A stretch of 64,000 nucleotides of DNA, from the NCBI GenBank assembly GCA_017446775.1, contig JAFSQE010000001.1, forward strand, positions 1 through 64,000. Reading direction: 5' to 3'. The DNA is from Bacteroidales bacterium. Its GTDB lineage: Bacteria; Bacteroidota; Bacteroidia; Bacteroidales; UBA932. The notes under the pieces are model-generated. The model made no database searches, had not been told where the DNA came from, and saw only the letters and a list, made by a program, of their open reading frames with translations. The position numbers and the translations under genes are program-made. How positions within the stretch are numbered: position 1 is the first letter of the stretch; each line of letters starts with the position of its first letter. Below, in pieces: positions 42,556-55,822 of the stretch.

Positions 42556-44082
42556 ATGGACCAGATCAAGAAAATCGAACGGGCACTTATCTCCGTTTTT
42601 TACAAGGACGGAATAGATGATATAGCTGCGGCTCTAACCAGCCGCGGTGCAGAGCTGCTATCTACGGGCGGCACCTACGACTACCTGAAACAGAGAGGCT
42701 TTGAGGTAAAGAAGGTAGAAGACCTCACCGGATATCCCTCTATTCTGGGCGGGCGGGTGAAGACCCTCCATCCCAAGGTATTCGGCGGCATACTGGCCCG
42801 CCGCGACATGGACGGCGACCGCAGCCAGATGGCCCAATACGACATCCCCGCCATCGACCTGGTGGTGGTGGACCTCTACCCCTTTGAAGAGTATGTTGCC
42901 AAGGGCGCTTCTGCCGAAGATATCATAGAGAAGATAGATATCGGCGGCATATCGCTTATCCGCGCCGCTGCCAAGAATTACAAGGATGTGGTGATTGTCC
43001 CCTGCCAGAGGCTCTACGGCAAGCTGCTGGAGTGCCTTACGGCGCACGACGGCGGCACCACCCTCGCAGAGCGCGAAGGATTTGCCAAATGGGCGTTTGC
43101 GGTGAGCAGCAACTACGACACCGCTATCTTCCGCTACCTCAACCGCGATGGCGAGGTGGAGGCGTTTGCCTTCAACTCGCTGGAATCGACCCCGCTGCGC
43201 TACGGCGAGAACCCCCACCAGGGTGCTGCATACTATGGCGGCACAGCCACCCTGCCCCGTCAGCTGCACGGCAAGGAGATATCCTACAACAACATGCTGG
43301 ACATAGAGGCGGCCATTGAACTGATAGACGATTTTGACTCTACCGCCCTGGCGATTATCAAGCACAACAACGCCTGCGGATGTGCGGTTCGGGGAACCGT
43401 ATTGGATGCGTGGAAAGATGCCCTTGCCGGCGACCCCGTTTCTGCCTTCGGCGGCATTATCGTGACCAACGCGCCGGTAGACGCAGCCGTGGCAGAGGAG
43501 ATAAACAAGATATTTTTCGAGGTGATAATTGCCCCCGGCTACAGCAGCGATGCTCTTGAAATCCTCAAGGGCAAGAAGAACCGCATCATCCTGGAGCGGG
43601 GCGATGTCAAGCCATCTGAGGTCAAGTTCCGCTCTATGCTGGGCGGGGCTCTGGTCCAGCATCGCGACACCGTGGCAGAATCTGCCGCCGACCTGACACC
43701 CGTCACCACCAAGACACCCACCGAGTCACAGACCAGCGACCTGCTGTTTGCAAACCGGCTGGTCAAGCACAGCAAGAGCAACGCCATAGTGCTGGCCAAG
43801 GGGGGCATGCTCCTGGCAAGCGGTATCGGCCAGACATCGCGCGTGGATGCGCTGCGCCAGGCAATCGCCAAGGCACGCAGCTTCGGGTTTGACCTTAACG
43901 GCGCGGTGATGGCCTCCGATGCCTTCTTCCCCTTCCCCGACTGCGTAGAGATTGCGGCCGAGGCCGGCATCACCGCCGTGATTCACCCCGGAGGCAGCAT
44001 CCGCGACGGCGAGAGCATAGATTTCTGCAACGCCCACGGCGTGGCTATGGTAACCACCGGCAAGCGCCACTTCAAACACTAG
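42556..44082 (+). CDS. purH: Bifunctional AICAR formyltransferase / IMP cyclohydrolase
   Basis: 508 residues, usual length. Last two steps of purine synthesis, AICAR to FAICAR to IMP. The N-terminal MGS-like cyclohydrolase domain has LLSTGGTYDYL and GRVKTLHPKVFGGILARRD; the C-terminal formyltransferase has RYGENPHQGA, the IKHNNACGCAVR catalytic Lys-His segment, and FPFPDCVEIAAEAGITAVI. Ends 24 bases before mreB. Confidence 0.97.
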   Translation: MDQIKKIERALISVFYKDGIDDIAAALTSRGAELLSTGGTYDYLKQRGFEVKKVEDLTGYPSILGGRVKTLHPKVFGGILARRDMDGDRSQMAQYDIPAIDLVVVDLYPFEEYVAKGASAEDIIEKIDIGGISLIRAAAKNYKDVVIVPCQRLYGKLLECLTAHDGGTTLAEREGFAKWAFAVSSNYDTAIFRYLNRDGEVEAFAFNSLESTPLRYGENPHQGAAYYGGTATLPRQLHGKEISYNNMLDIEAAIELIDDFDSTALAIIKHNNACGCAVRGTVLDAWKDALAGDPVSAFGGIIVTNAPVDAAVAEEINKIFFEVIIAPGYSSDALEILKGKKNRIILERGDVKPSEVKFRSMLGGALVQHRDTVAESAADLTPVTTKTPTESQTSDLLFANRLVKHSKSNAIVLAKGGMLLASGIGQTSRVDALRQAIAKARSFGFDLNGAVMASDAFFPFPDCVEIAAEAGITAVIHPGGSIRDGESIDFCNAHGVAMVTTGKRHFKH

Positions 44083-44106
44083 CAAACAAATAAAAATCTT
44101 ACCGAT

Positions 44107-45126
44107 ATGACATTTAATTTCCTCACCCAAGAACTGGCGATGGACCTTGGTACCGCCAACACCGTGATCTTCATGAACGACAAGAAGGTGATTGACGAAC
44201 CCAGTATCGTTGCCATAGATGCCTACACAGACAAGCCGATGGCTGTCGGTACGATGGCCAAACTGATGCACGAGCGCACCAACCCCGGCATCAAGACCAT
44301 CCGCCCGCTCAAGGACGGCGTCATTGCCGACTTCGATGCCGCAGAAATCATGATTCGCGAGCTGATCAAGAAGATAAACTACAAGCGCTCTTTCTTCACC
44401 CCCAGCCTCAAGATGGTCGTGGGTATTCCCCAGGGCTCTACCGAGGTGGAGAAACGTGCCGTGCGCGACAGCTGCGAGCACGCCGGCGGCCGTGACATCT
44501 ACATGGTGTACGAACCTATGGCGGCTGCGCTTGGTATCGGTCTGGACGTAACCGAGCCCAGCGGCAACATGCTTGTGGATATCGGAGGCGGTACCACAGA
44601 GATCGCCGTCATCTCCCTGGGCGGCATCGTGGCCGCACAGAGCATCCGCGTTGCGGGCGATATCTTTACCAGTGAAATCCAGCAGTACATGCGCCAGCAG
44701 CACAACATCCGCGTTGGCGAAATCACCGCAGAGAGCATCAAGATAAAGATCGGTGCAGCTGTCACCGACCTGGAAGAGGAGATCCCGCCGATGGTGGTCA
44801 AGGGTCCCAACATCATGACAGCCCACCCCATCGAGGCAGAAATCACCTCGCAGGAGGTTGCCCACTGCCTGGACAAGCAGCTTGCACGCATAGAGGCAGG
44901 CATCCTGGAGGTTCTGGAGCAGACTCCCCCGGAGCTGTATGCCGACATCGTGGACAAGGGCATCTACCTTACCGGCGGCGGCGCCCTGCTCAAGGGTATC
45001 GACCAGCGTTTCTCCAAAAAGATCAATATCCCGTTCCACGTATCGGAGGACCCGCTCCGCGCCGTGGCCCGCGGCACCTGCGCTGCGCTCAAGAATATCG
45101 AGAAATATCCTTTCCTGATGCGATAG
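44107..45126 (+). CDS. mreB: Rod shape-determining protein MreB
   Basis: 339 residues, bacterial actin. Forms membrane-associated filaments that position the elongation machinery. The phosphate-binding loop AMDLGTANTVIFM, the adenosine motif VDIGGGTTEIAVISLGGIV, and YLTGGGALLKGIDQRF are present. Followed by mreC after 16 bases. Confidence 0.97.
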   Translation: MTFNFLTQELAMDLGTANTVIFMNDKKVIDEPSIVAIDAYTDKPMAVGTMAKLMHERTNPGIKTIRPLKDGVIADFDAAEIMIRELIKKINYKRSFFTPSLKMVVGIPQGSTEVEKRAVRDSCEHAGGRDIYMVYEPMAAALGIGLDVTEPSGNMLVDIGGGTTEIAVISLGGIVAAQSIRVAGDIFTSEIQQYMRQQHNIRVGEITAESIKIKIGAAVTDLEEEIPPMVVKGPNIMTAHPIEAEITSQEVAHCLDKQLARIEAGILEVLEQTPPELYADIVDKGIYLTGGGALLKGIDQRFSKKINIPFHVSEDPLRAVARGTCAALKNIEKYPFLMR

Positions 45127-45142
45127 TGCGCCGCGCAAGATA

Positions 45143-45958
45143 ATGGTATCCCGCTCCCGTTCATACAACATGCTGCTCACGATCGGCGTCTTTCTGGCGC
45201 TGGAGGCAATATCCATAGTGATGATAGTCTCCAACGGACTGTTGCAGCGCTATCTGGTAATGGGCGGGATCCGGTCGGTACAGGTGTATCTCTGGCAGCA
45301 GAGCGAAGGGCTGCGGGACTACTTCAAGCTCCGCACCCACAACCAGGCTCTGCAGCAGGAGAACGCGCAGTTGCGTGCCCGCCTGGCACAGATAGAGTAC
45401 CTGCAGGAGGATGCTGCAGTCACAGCTGAGACCGAGGGGCTATACAAGTGGATTCCGGCCAGCATCATAAAGAACACTCCCAACAAGCAGCACAACTATC
45501 TTATCCTTAACCGGGGGAGCAACGACGGGGTCGAGACAGAGATGGGCGTAGTGACCCACAACGCCATAGTCGGGGTCGTAGGGGCGGTGAGCGAGCACTA
45601 CTGCTATGTTATATCCTTCCTGAACCCTACCCAGCGCGTCAGCGCCATGGTCTCCGACAACTCCGACATAGGGCTGCTCAGCTGGAACGGCACCTCCCCG
45701 CGCGAAGCCACCCTCTCGCACGTCCCCCTGTCGTCGGCGGCGGCCGTGGGCGACACCGTGCGCACCAGCGGTTTCTCTACGATATATCCGCCTGACATCC
45801 CGGTGGGCATCGTATCCTCCGTGGATGCGGTGAGCGGCATGTACAAGGATCTCACGGTAGAGATGTTCCACGACGTTCGCAACCTCAAGTATGTGTACAT
45901 CGTGCAGCGGCATCATCATCAGGAGATAGAAGAGCTCTCAAAACCCCCGGCAAAGTAA
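45143..45958 (+). CDS. mreC: Rod shape-determining protein MreC
   Basis: 271 residues. One N-terminal transmembrane helix (about 10-28), a coiled-coil stretch about 60-95 (NQALQQENAQLRARLAQIEY), then the periplasmic beta domain with LILNRGSNDGVETEMGVVTH and VRTSGFSTIYPPDIPVGIVS. MreC connects MreB to PBP2/RodA. Five bases before mreD. Confidence 0.94.
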   Translation: MVSRSRSYNMLLTIGVFLALEAISIVMIVSNGLLQRYLVMGGIRSVQVYLWQQSEGLRDYFKLRTHNQALQQENAQLRARLAQIEYLQEDAAVTAETEGLYKWIPASIIKNTPNKQHNYLILNRGSNDGVETEMGVVTHNAIVGVVGAVSEHYCYVISFLNPTQRVSAMVSDNSDIGLLSWNGTSPREATLSHVPLSSAAAVGDTVRTSGFSTIYPPDIPVGIVSSVDAVSGMYKDLTVEMFHDVRNLKYVYIVQRHHHQEIEELSKPPAK

Positions 45959-45962
45959 CGGT

Positions 45963-46472
45963 ATGCCTGCACGCCTGCGCCAGATAGTATTGTATGCGGT
46001 GATGATCCTGTTCCAGATCGTCATAGGCAACTCTGTCTACCTGGGGCCGGTGGTCTACATCTGCTTTATCCCGCTGCTGGTGATGTACCTGCCGCTGGAC
46101 CAGAAGCCGTATATATCAATGCTGATAGCCTTTGGGCTGGGGCTGGCGATAGACATCTTCTCCGACGGGGTCCTGGGCCTGAATGCCGGTGCCGCCACCC
46201 TGCTGGCGCTGCTCTACAAGCCCCTGTTCTACCCTGTTTTCCAGAAAAACAACTATAGCAAGACCTATATCCCTACAGTACGGGAGAGCGATATCTGGCA
46301 CCACCTTCTGTATCTGCTGATATTATTTGCCATATATTTCCTGTTCTACATTGCCTTCGACGGGGTTGCAAAAACCTCCCTGCTGGTATCCCTCACCAGA
46401 TACCTGATATGTATCGCCGTCAACCTTGCAATTGCCATCGCGTTTGACGTCACTCTGTTCAACAAGAGTTAA
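45963..46472 (+). CDS. mreD: Rod shape-determining protein MreD
   Basis: 169 residues with five to six predicted transmembrane segments. The PLDQKPYISMLIAFGLGLAI segment, followed by DIFSDGVLGLNAGAAT, matches the MreD pattern. Membrane partner of MreC. Assigned by topology, motif and its position between mreC and the PBP2 gene. Confidence 0.9.
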   Translation: MPARLRQIVLYAVMILFQIVIGNSVYLGPVVYICFIPLLVMYLPLDQKPYISMLIAFGLGLAIDIFSDGVLGLNAGAATLLALLYKPLFYPVFQKNNYSKTYIPTVRESDIWHHLLYLLILFAIYFLFYIAFDGVAKTSLLVSLTRYLICIAVNLAIAIAFDVTLFNKS

Positions 46473-46481
46473 CTGCACGCC

Positions 46482-48332
46482 ATGAAAATCTACCTGGGCA
46501 AGCGCAACACGATACTGCTGGTTATATTCATTGTCTTTCTGGTAATAGCGATACGGCTGTTTTCCATCCAGATAATCGACAAGAAATACAGCGAGACGGC
46601 GGATAACAACGCCCTTAAGTACGTCACGGTGTATCCCGCACGCGGCCGTATCCTGGACCGCTACGGCAACACCATCGTAGAGAACAGGATAACCTACGAC
46701 ATAATGGTGACCCCGCGCCAGGTGGCACCGTTCGACACCCTTGCGATTTGTGAGATATTCGGTCTCGAGCCCGGTTTCGTGCGCGAAAAGTTCGAGCAGT
46801 ACAGCGCCAACGCCCGCAAGATAGGCTACGGCTCCATGCCCTTCATCAAGCAGGTGAGCAGCGAGCAATACAACTCCTTTGCAGAGCGGGAATACCTCTT
46901 CCCCGGCTTTGATGCCGTGGCCCGCACCGCCCGTGTATACCCGATAAATGCCGGCGGCAACCTTATAGGCTACGTGTCCGAGGTCGACCGCGATTACATA
47001 GAGCGGAACCCCAGCTACCAAAGTGGCGACTATGCCGGCAAAACCGGCCTGGAACGGGCATACGAACACCGATTGAGCGGCCAGAAGGGCTACACGGTGT
47101 ACTACCGCGATGCCCGCGGACGTATAAAGGGGCGTTACGACAACGGTTCGCTGGACAAGGAGGCCGTGGCGGGAAGCGACATCACCACCACCATAGATGC
47201 CACCCTGCAGGCATACGGCGAGACGCTTATGAAGGGCAAGGTCGGGAGCGTGGTAGCCATCGAGCCCTCTACGGGCGAGATACTGACCCTTATCTCCAGC
47301 CCCGGTATCGATGTGAGCCAGCTGGCAGAGATCGGCAAGTATTACAAAGAGATCAGCGAGAATCCTTATAACCCCATGTTCAACCGCACCGTACAGAGTG
47401 CGCAGCCCCCGGGCAGCGTCTTCAAGCTGGTAAACGGACTCATCGGGTTGCAGGAGGGGGTTCTGACCCGTGACACCAGGTATTCCTGCTACCGTGGATA
47501 CACATTTGGCAAGATTCACGTCGGCTGCCACAACCACCCCTCGCCCATCAACCTGCCGCAGTCCATCGCAATGTCGTGCAACGCATATTACTGCTATGTT
47601 CTCCGCTCCATACTGGAGAACCGCAAGTACGCCAACGTAGAGGAGGCCTTTAACAAATGGCGCGAATATGTCACCAGCTTCGGTTTCGGGCAAAAGCTGG
47701 GGAGCGATGTCCCGTATGAGCTCGGCGGCAACGTCCCCACGGTAAACACCTACAACAAGCTGCACGGCAAAGGGCGGTGGAAAGCGCTCTCTGTAATCTC
47801 GCTCTCCATCGGGCAGGGAGAACTCGGGTGCACTCCGCTCCATCTGGCCAATTTCTGCGCCACCATCGCCAACCGTGGCTGGTACTACACGCCCCACATG
47901 ATCAAGGGGAGCGAAGAGTATCCGCTGGATTCTACCTATACCGTGCGCAACTACCCCATGGTAGACCAGAAATACTTCCCCCTGATAGTAGAGGGGATGA
48001 ACATGTCGGTATATGGCGACGGCGGCACATCGCACGTGGCGCAGGTCCCCGGCGTGAACATGTGCGGCAAGACCGGCACCGCCCAGAACCCTCATGGCGA
48101 CGACCACTCTGTGTTTATCTGCTTCGCTCCCAAGGACAACCCAAAGATTGCCGTGGCAGCTTACATAGAGAACGGCGGATTCGGGGCGACCTGGGCCGCA
48201 CCGATAGCATCGCTTATAGTAGAGAAATACCTCAACGGCGAGATTGCCCCTGGCACCCGCAAAGACCTGGAGACGCGGGTAAAGAGTGGCAACCTGCTTG
48301 GCAAAGTACCTGTAAAACGTAAGAAACGGTAA
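46482..48332 (+). CDS. mrdA: Penicillin-binding protein 2 (elongation transpeptidase)
   Basis: 616 residues. Class B PBP that cross-links glycan strands during lateral growth with RodA. N-terminal helix about 9-27, dimerisation domain including PARGRILDRYGN, then the transpeptidase: S312-V-F-K315 (PPGSVFK), S365-C-N367 (AMSCNAYY), and KTGTAQNPHG. All active-site motifs are intact. Its TAA stop overlaps the rodA ATG as TAATG. Confidence 0.95.
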   Translation: MKIYLGKRNTILLVIFIVFLVIAIRLFSIQIIDKKYSETADNNALKYVTVYPARGRILDRYGNTIVENRITYDIMVTPRQVAPFDTLAICEIFGLEPGFVREKFEQYSANARKIGYGSMPFIKQVSSEQYNSFAEREYLFPGFDAVARTARVYPINAGGNLIGYVSEVDRDYIERNPSYQSGDYAGKTGLERAYEHRLSGQKGYTVYYRDARGRIKGRYDNGSLDKEAVAGSDITTTIDATLQAYGETLMKGKVGSVVAIEPSTGEILTLISSPGIDVSQLAEIGKYYKEISENPYNPMFNRTVQSAQPPGSVFKLVNGLIGLQEGVLTRDTRYSCYRGYTFGKIHVGCHNHPSPINLPQSIAMSCNAYYCYVLRSILENRKYANVEEAFNKWREYVTSFGFGQKLGSDVPYELGGNVPTVNTYNKLHGKGRWKALSVISLSIGQGELGCTPLHLANFCATIANRGWYYTPHMIKGSEEYPLDSTYTVRNYPMVDQKYFPLIVEGMNMSVYGDGGTSHVAQVPGVNMCGKTGTAQNPHGDDHSVFICFAPKDNPKIAVAAYIENGGFGATWAAPIASLIVEKYLNGEIAPGTRKDLETRVKSGNLLGKVPVKRKKR

Positions 48333-49765
48333 TGATCCGCCGCAGCAACACATATCGTTTTGACTGGACCCTGATAGTCTGCTATCTGGTGTTGGTCCTT
48401 TTTGGCTGGATCAACGTCTTCTCTGTGCTGCACGGCGAAAATTCAAACATATTTGACCTGAGCCAGAAATACGGGATGCACTTTATTTGGATATGCATCT
48501 CCCTGGTTACTGCCTTTGTCATAATCCGTTTCCTCCCGGCCAACCTGTGGCAGGGGACAGCCTGGATCGCATACGGATTGGTGATACTGCTTCTGCTGGC
48601 CACCCTGGTGCTGGGAGTCGGCAGTCACGGCAGCCAGAGCTGGATATCCATCGGCAGCTTCAGGCTGCAACCCGCAGAATTCTCCAAGATCACCACGTCG
48701 CTGGCGCTGGCCGCAGTTATGGGCAAATACGGTTTCTCAATAAAATCGTTGCCCAACATCGCCAAGGTGGCGGCACTGCTGCTGCTCCCCATGGCACTTA
48801 TCCTGCTGGAAAACGAGACCGGTTCCGTGCTGGTATACCTGGGGTTCCTGGTAGTGCTCTACCGCGAGGGTATGTCCGGCTGGGTTATCGCCATCGGCTT
48901 CTTCCTGGCGCTGGCGTTCATCCTCACCATCGTCACCTCGCCATTCATGGCCATGTCGGCGGCAATCGTGCTGTTCCTGTTGATATACTTCTTCAAGCAG
49001 GATGCCCATCTGAAAGGGATTCTGGTAGCAATTCTCGCCGCCCTTGTATTGTACGGCTTCCACAGGGTGCTGATGATTGATTCCGTGGCGGCCGTAAACC
49101 CGCTGCCGGCAGAAAGCTGGCTGGCAATAGTCATCATAGCCATCTGCCTGGTATTTATCGTGCGGCTTGTGATATGGTTCCCGCGCAAGCGGTTCCAGAG
49201 CCAGGCCTTCACGGCGCTGCTGTGCATAATACTGTTTATCGTGTCGGTAGACTTCTTCTACGAGAAGGTGCTCCAGGACCACCAGCGCAACCGCATCGAC
49301 GTATTCCTGGGGTTGGTAGACGACCCCAAGGGAGTCGGATACAACCTGCACCAGTCTATGGTTGCCATCGGCTCCGGCGGCTTTGCCGGGAAAGGGTTCA
49401 TGAACGGCACCCAGACCTCCCTGGGATACGTCCCGGAGCAGGAGACCGACTTTATTTTCTGCACCATCGGAGAGGAGTGGGGCTGGCTTGGGGCGCTGGC
49501 AGTGCTGGCGCTGTACCTTACCATCATCAGCAGGATAATTATCCTGGCCGACAGGGCAAAAAATGCCTTTACCCGCATCTTTGGATATTGCGTGGCGATG
49601 TGCATAGCCGTGCACGTGGTGATAAACATAGGGATGACAATCGGGCTGATGCCGGTTATCGGCATCCCGCTGCCCTTCATGAGTTATGGCGGCAGCGCCC
49701 TGCTCTCGTTCACGATAATGTTGTCCATCTTCATAAAGCTGATATATACAGAACATAAAATATAG
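48332..49765 (+). CDS. rodA: Rod shape-determining protein RodA (SEDS glycosyltransferase)
   Basis: 477 residues, about ten or more transmembrane helices, longer than the 370-residue E. coli form, as is common in Bacteroidota. SEDS features: LQPAEFSKITTSLALAAVMG in the first half, ENETGSVLVYLGFLVVLYRE, and the C-terminal GLMPVIGIPLPFMSYGGSAL. Polymerises lipid II into glycan with PBP2. The one-base overlap with mrdA couples their translation. Confidence 0.96.
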   Translation: MIRRSNTYRFDWTLIVCYLVLVLFGWINVFSVLHGENSNIFDLSQKYGMHFIWICISLVTAFVIIRFLPANLWQGTAWIAYGLVILLLLATLVLGVGSHGSQSWISIGSFRLQPAEFSKITTSLALAAVMGKYGFSIKSLPNIAKVAALLLLPMALILLENETGSVLVYLGFLVVLYREGMSGWVIAIGFFLALAFILTIVTSPFMAMSAAIVLFLLIYFFKQDAHLKGILVAILAALVLYGFHRVLMIDSVAAVNPLPAESWLAIVIIAICLVFIVRLVIWFPRKRFQSQAFTALLCIILFIVSVDFFYEKVLQDHQRNRIDVFLGLVDDPKGVGYNLHQSMVAIGSGGFAGKGFMNGTQTSLGYVPEQETDFIFCTIGEEWGWLGALAVLALYLTIISRIIILADRAKNAFTRIFGYCVAMCIAVHVVINIGMTIGLMPVIGIPLPFMSYGGSALLSFTIMLSIFIKLIYTEHKI

Positions 49766-49772
49766 ATTCATC

Positions 49773-52571
<2,799 letters not shown>

Positions 52572-52574
52572 GCT

Positions 52575-53507
52575 ATGTTCGATTTTTTATACGTTACCTG
52601 GGATATCAATCCCGTCATACTAAAGATAGGCCCCCTGGCACTGCGATACTATTCGCTGCTGTTCATTGCCGGCTTCCCGCTCGGCTACTGGCTGTTCATC
52701 AAGTTTTACCGCAGAGAAGGGGTCAATACCGACCTGCTCGAGCCGCTGCTCTACGCCCTGTTGCTGGGCACGATAGTGGGGGCACGCCTTGGTCACTGCC
52801 TGTTTTACGAACCTGAATTCTACTTCAAGCATCCGGTAGAGATCCTCAAGGTCTGGCACGGCGGCCTTGCAAGCCACGGCGGCGCAATAGGAGTACTGCT
52901 GGCCATCTTCTGGTATGTGCATCGCTACGGCAAGAAAAACCGCTTCGACACCATGTGGGTCCTTGACAGGCTCGCAATAACGATATGCTTTGCGGGGTGC
53001 TTTATCCGCCTGGGCAACCTGTTCAACTCGGAGATCTTCGGCGGGGCGACCACCCTTCCCTGGGGCTTTAAATTCCTGCGGTCTTCACAATGGGTTGCAG
53101 AATACGGTCCGGCAGCATTTCCACCCGACGGCGTCGCCTGCCACCCCACACAAATCTATGAGGCTCTCAGCTACCTGATTCTGGGACTCATCCTCCTCTG
53201 GGTTTATTTCAAACGTTCCGACAAGGTTTACAAGGGGTGGATCTTCGGGGTCTTCCTAATCGTGCTCTTTGGAATGCGCTTCCTTATAGAGTTCATCAAG
53301 AACGACCAGGTAGGCTTCGAGAGCGGCATGCTCTTCAACATGGGGCAGCTTCTCAGCGTACCGTTCATTGTTGCCGGCATCATCATCCTGGTGCTCAGTT
53401 ACGTAAAAAAGCGTCCGGCGGTTATGGAACCTGTAGTGGAAGAGCCCAAGGTCAAGGGGCCGCGCATGTCGCGCTCCAAACGCAAGGCTGCCGGCCTGGA
53501 TCAATAA
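52575..53507 (+). CDS. lgt: Prolipoprotein diacylglyceryl transferase
   Basis: 310 residues with about seven transmembrane helices. Transfers diacylglycerol from phosphatidylglycerol to the lipobox Cys. Signatures: RYYSLLFIAGFPLGYWL in helix 1-2, HGGLASHGGAIG at 95-106, and RLGNLFNSEIFG. The cytoplasmic C-terminus is basic (MSRSKRKAAG). Three bases after gcvP. It would process all the lipoproteins coded in this window. Confidence 0.96.
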   Translation: MFDFLYVTWDINPVILKIGPLALRYYSLLFIAGFPLGYWLFIKFYRREGVNTDLLEPLLYALLLGTIVGARLGHCLFYEPEFYFKHPVEILKVWHGGLASHGGAIGVLLAIFWYVHRYGKKNRFDTMWVLDRLAITICFAGCFIRLGNLFNSEIFGGATTLPWGFKFLRSSQWVAEYGPAAFPPDGVACHPTQIYEALSYLILGLILLWVYFKRSDKVYKGWIFGVFLIVLFGMRFLIEFIKNDQVGFESGMLFNMGQLLSVPFIVAGIIILVLSYVKKRPAVMEPVVEEPKVKGPRMSRSKRKAAGLDQ

Positions 53508-53522
53508 GATAAACCGTCTTTT

Positions 53523-54431
53523 ATGCTGATAGAGAGCCCGACATCTGCCTGGAAAGATTACGAACTGATAGACTGCGGCGACTTTTGCAAGCTGGAGCGG
53601 TTCGGCAAGTATGTCACCATCCGCCCCGAGCCCAAGGCGGTATGGAAAAAGAGCATGTCCGATGCAGAGTGGATGCATATGGCCCACACGCAGTTTATCC
53701 CGGGCGGCGGCTTCTCTACCGCCGGACAGCAGGACAGCGGTTCGTGGAAGACCCTGAAACGTATGGAAGGACAGTGGCCGATAACATATCAGCCGCTTGG
53801 CCTTACTCTGCGCATGGGGATGACCTCGTTCAAGCACGTAGGGGTGTTCCCGGAGCAGGCCCCCAACTGGGACTTCATATATAAGAATACTTCTGCACTG
53901 GTGGCTGCCTCCAATGGCCGGCCGGTGCGCGTGCTCAACCTGTTCGCCTACACCGGTGCCGCATCGCTGGCCGCCCGCAAAGCCGGGGCCGACGTTACCC
54001 ATCTTGACTCCGTGAGGCAGGTCGTCACCTGGGCCCGCCAGAATATGGAGCTCAGCAGCCTGGATTCCATCCGCTGGGTCGTAGAGGATGCCCTCAAGTT
54101 TGTCCGCCGCGAGGCTCGCCGGGGCAATAAATACCAGGGTATAATGCTGGACCCGCCCGCCTACGGCCACGGACCCGACGGCGAGAAGTGGAAGCTGGAC
54201 GACTGCCTGTACGAGATGCTCTGCCTGGTGGGAGAGATCCTCGCCCCCAAAGAGAGTTTCCTGATACTTAACCTATACGCCAACGGCTACTCATCCCTGC
54301 TGGCCGACACCGCCGTGCGCAGCGCCCTTAACCTTACAAAGGATGCCCACGCTCAGTGCGGTGAACTGGTACTGCGCGACAACTTTGGCAAGGCGCTGCC
54401 GCTAAGCGTCTTTTCCAGAGTGAAATTGTAG
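53523..54431 (+). CDS. Class I SAM-dependent methyltransferase, RlmI/RlmK-like
   Basis: 302 residues. The Rossmann SAM site is [20 protein letters not shown], followed by [17 protein letters not shown] and the catalytic-loop motif [10 protein letters not shown]. This arrangement matches the 23S rRNA cytosine methyltransferase group (RlmI/RlmKL-like), but the N-terminal PUA domain of RlmI is absent. The substrate is probably rRNA, not proven. Last gene of the purH operon; its stop overlaps the pgk promoter. Confidence 0.85.
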   Translation: MLIESPTSAWKDYELIDCGDFCKLERFGKYVTIRPEPKAVWKKSMSDAEWMHMAHTQFIPGGGFSTAGQQDSGSWKTLKRMEGQWPITYQPLGLTLRMGMTSFKHVGVFPEQAPNWDFIYKNTSALVAASNGRPVRVLNLFAYTGAASLAARKAGADVTHLDSVRQVVTWARQNMELSSLDSIRWVVEDALKFVRREARRGNKYQGIMLDPPAYGHGPDGEKWKLDDCLYEMLCLVGEILAPKESFLILNLYANGYSSLLADTAVRSALNLTKDAHAQCGELVLRDNFGKALPLSVFSRVKL

Positions 54432-54455
54432 ATTAACAATTAATTACTACATTTG
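54426..54455 (+). promoter_or_regulatory. pgk promoter
   Basis: TTG (54426-54428), exactly 19 bases, then TACATTTG (54448-54455): full consensus. The -33 element overlaps the end of the upstream methyltransferase gene. Predicted leader about 40 bases. Confidence 0.8.
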
Positions 54456-54501
54456 CAGCCCACGCTCTTATTGCAAAATAAATATTAACCGATTATATAT
54501 C

Positions 54502-55752
54502 ATGCAAAACATTTCTACCTACGATTTCTCTGGCAAGAGAGCCATTGTGAGAGTCGATTTTAATGTTCCATTGAACGAGAAATTCGAAATTACAGACGAC
54601 ACCCGCATCCGCGCAGCCATCCCCACCCTCAAAAAGGTGCTCGAGAAAGGCGGTTCGCTGATTATCATGTCCCACCTGGGTCGTCCCAAGGGTGTAGAGG
54701 CCAAGTTCTCCCTCAGGCACATCATCGCTGCCGTAGAGGAGAAGCTCGGTGCCAAAATCCAGTTCGCAGAAGATTGCATGAAGGCCGATGCACAGGCTGC
54801 GGCTCTCAAGCCGGGCGACGTTCTGCTGCTTGAAAACCTCCGCTTCTACGCAGAGGAAGAGGGTAAGCCCCGCGGACTTGCAGCAGACGCTACAGATGAA
54901 GAGAAAAAGGCTGCCAAAGCTGCCGTAAAGGCCAGCCAGAAAGAGTTTGTCAAGAAGCTCGCTTCTTATGCAGACTGCTACATCAACGATGCATTCGGCA
55001 CCGCACACCGTGCACACGCATCCACAGCGCTCATCGCAGAGTACTTCCCTGGCGACAAGATGTTCGGCTACGTGATGGAGGGTGAAATCAAGGCCATCAA
55101 CACCGTGCTGGAGTCTCCCCAGCGTCCGCTCACCGCTATCATCGGCGGCAGCAAGGTTTCCTCCAAGATAGGTATCATCTCCCACCTGCTCGACCTGGTA
55201 GACAACCTGATTATCGGCGGCGGTATGGTTTACACCTTCAAGAAGGCTATGGGCGGTACCATCGGCAAGTCCCTCTGCGAAGACGACCAGAAGGATGTTG
55301 CACTCAACGTGCTAAGCGAGGCTCGCAAGAAAGGGGTCAAGGTTTATCTCTCCGATACCATCGTGGCAGCCGACGCCTTCAGCAACGATGCCAATACCGT
55401 GATCTGCCCTTCTGACAACATCCCCGACGAATATGAGGGCGTGGACGCAGCTCCCGCAACCGTAGCCAGGTTCCGCGATGTAATCCTCGCCTCCAAGACC
55501 GTCCTCTGGAACGGCCCCGTTGGCGTGTTTGAGATGCCCAACTTTGCAAAGGGCACCAACGCCATTGCACAGGCCCTTAAAGAGGCCACCGATAAAGGCG
55601 CATTCACCCTTGTAGGAGGTGGCGACAGCGTTGCAGCAGTTACCCAGATGGGTTATGCCGACAAGGTAAGCTACGTATCCACCGGCGGCGGCGCAATGCT
55701 CGAATACCTCGAGGGCAAAGTCCTCCCCGGCATCGCTGCAATCCAGGGCTAA
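54502..55752 (+). CDS. pgk: Phosphoglycerate kinase
   Basis: 416 residues. Interconverts 1,3-bisphosphoglycerate and 3-phosphoglycerate with ADP/ATP. Substrate-binding VRVDFNVPL and SHLGRPKG at the N-terminus, [13 protein letters not shown] in the middle, and the nucleotide-site [14 protein letters not shown] at the C-terminus. Own consensus promoter and strong terminator make it a single-gene unit, as expected for a highly expressed glycolytic gene. Confidence 0.97.
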   Translation: MQNISTYDFSGKRAIVRVDFNVPLNEKFEITDDTRIRAAIPTLKKVLEKGGSLIIMSHLGRPKGVEAKFSLRHIIAAVEEKLGAKIQFAEDCMKADAQAAALKPGDVLLLENLRFYAEEEGKPRGLAADATDEEKKAAKAAVKASQKEFVKKLASYADCYINDAFGTAHRAHASTALIAEYFPGDKMFGYVMEGEIKAINTVLESPQRPLTAIIGGSKVSSKIGIISHLLDLVDNLIIGGGMVYTFKKAMGGTIGKSLCEDDQKDVALNVLSEARKKGVKVYLSDTIVAADAFSNDANTVICPSDNIPDEYEGVDAAPATVARFRDVILASKTVLWNGPVGVFEMPNFAKGTNAIAQALKEATDKGAFTLVGGGDSVAAVTQMGYADKVSYVSTGGGAMLEYLEGKVLPGIAAIQG

Positions 55753-55770
55753 TCATCCACAAGCATATAT

Positions 55771-55809
55771 AAAAAATCAGGACCGCCAACCGACGGTCCT
55801 GATTTTTTT
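55771..55809. terminator. Bidirectional intrinsic terminator, pgk / DUF1080 operon
   Basis: AAATCAGGACCG pairs with CGGTCCTGATTT around an eight-base loop, flanked by A-run and T-run on opposite sides, so both strands have a stem followed by U residues. It lies 19 bases after the pgk stop and 13 bases after the convergent DUF1080 gene stop. Confidence 0.88.
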
Positions 55810-55822
55810 GATTGGGTTGTGA

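Noticed and set aside
43726..45234. Minus-strand open frame of about 500 codons over purH/mreB
   Set aside because: Shadow of strongly conserved genes on the other strand; composition is His/Val/Leu-rich without motifs.
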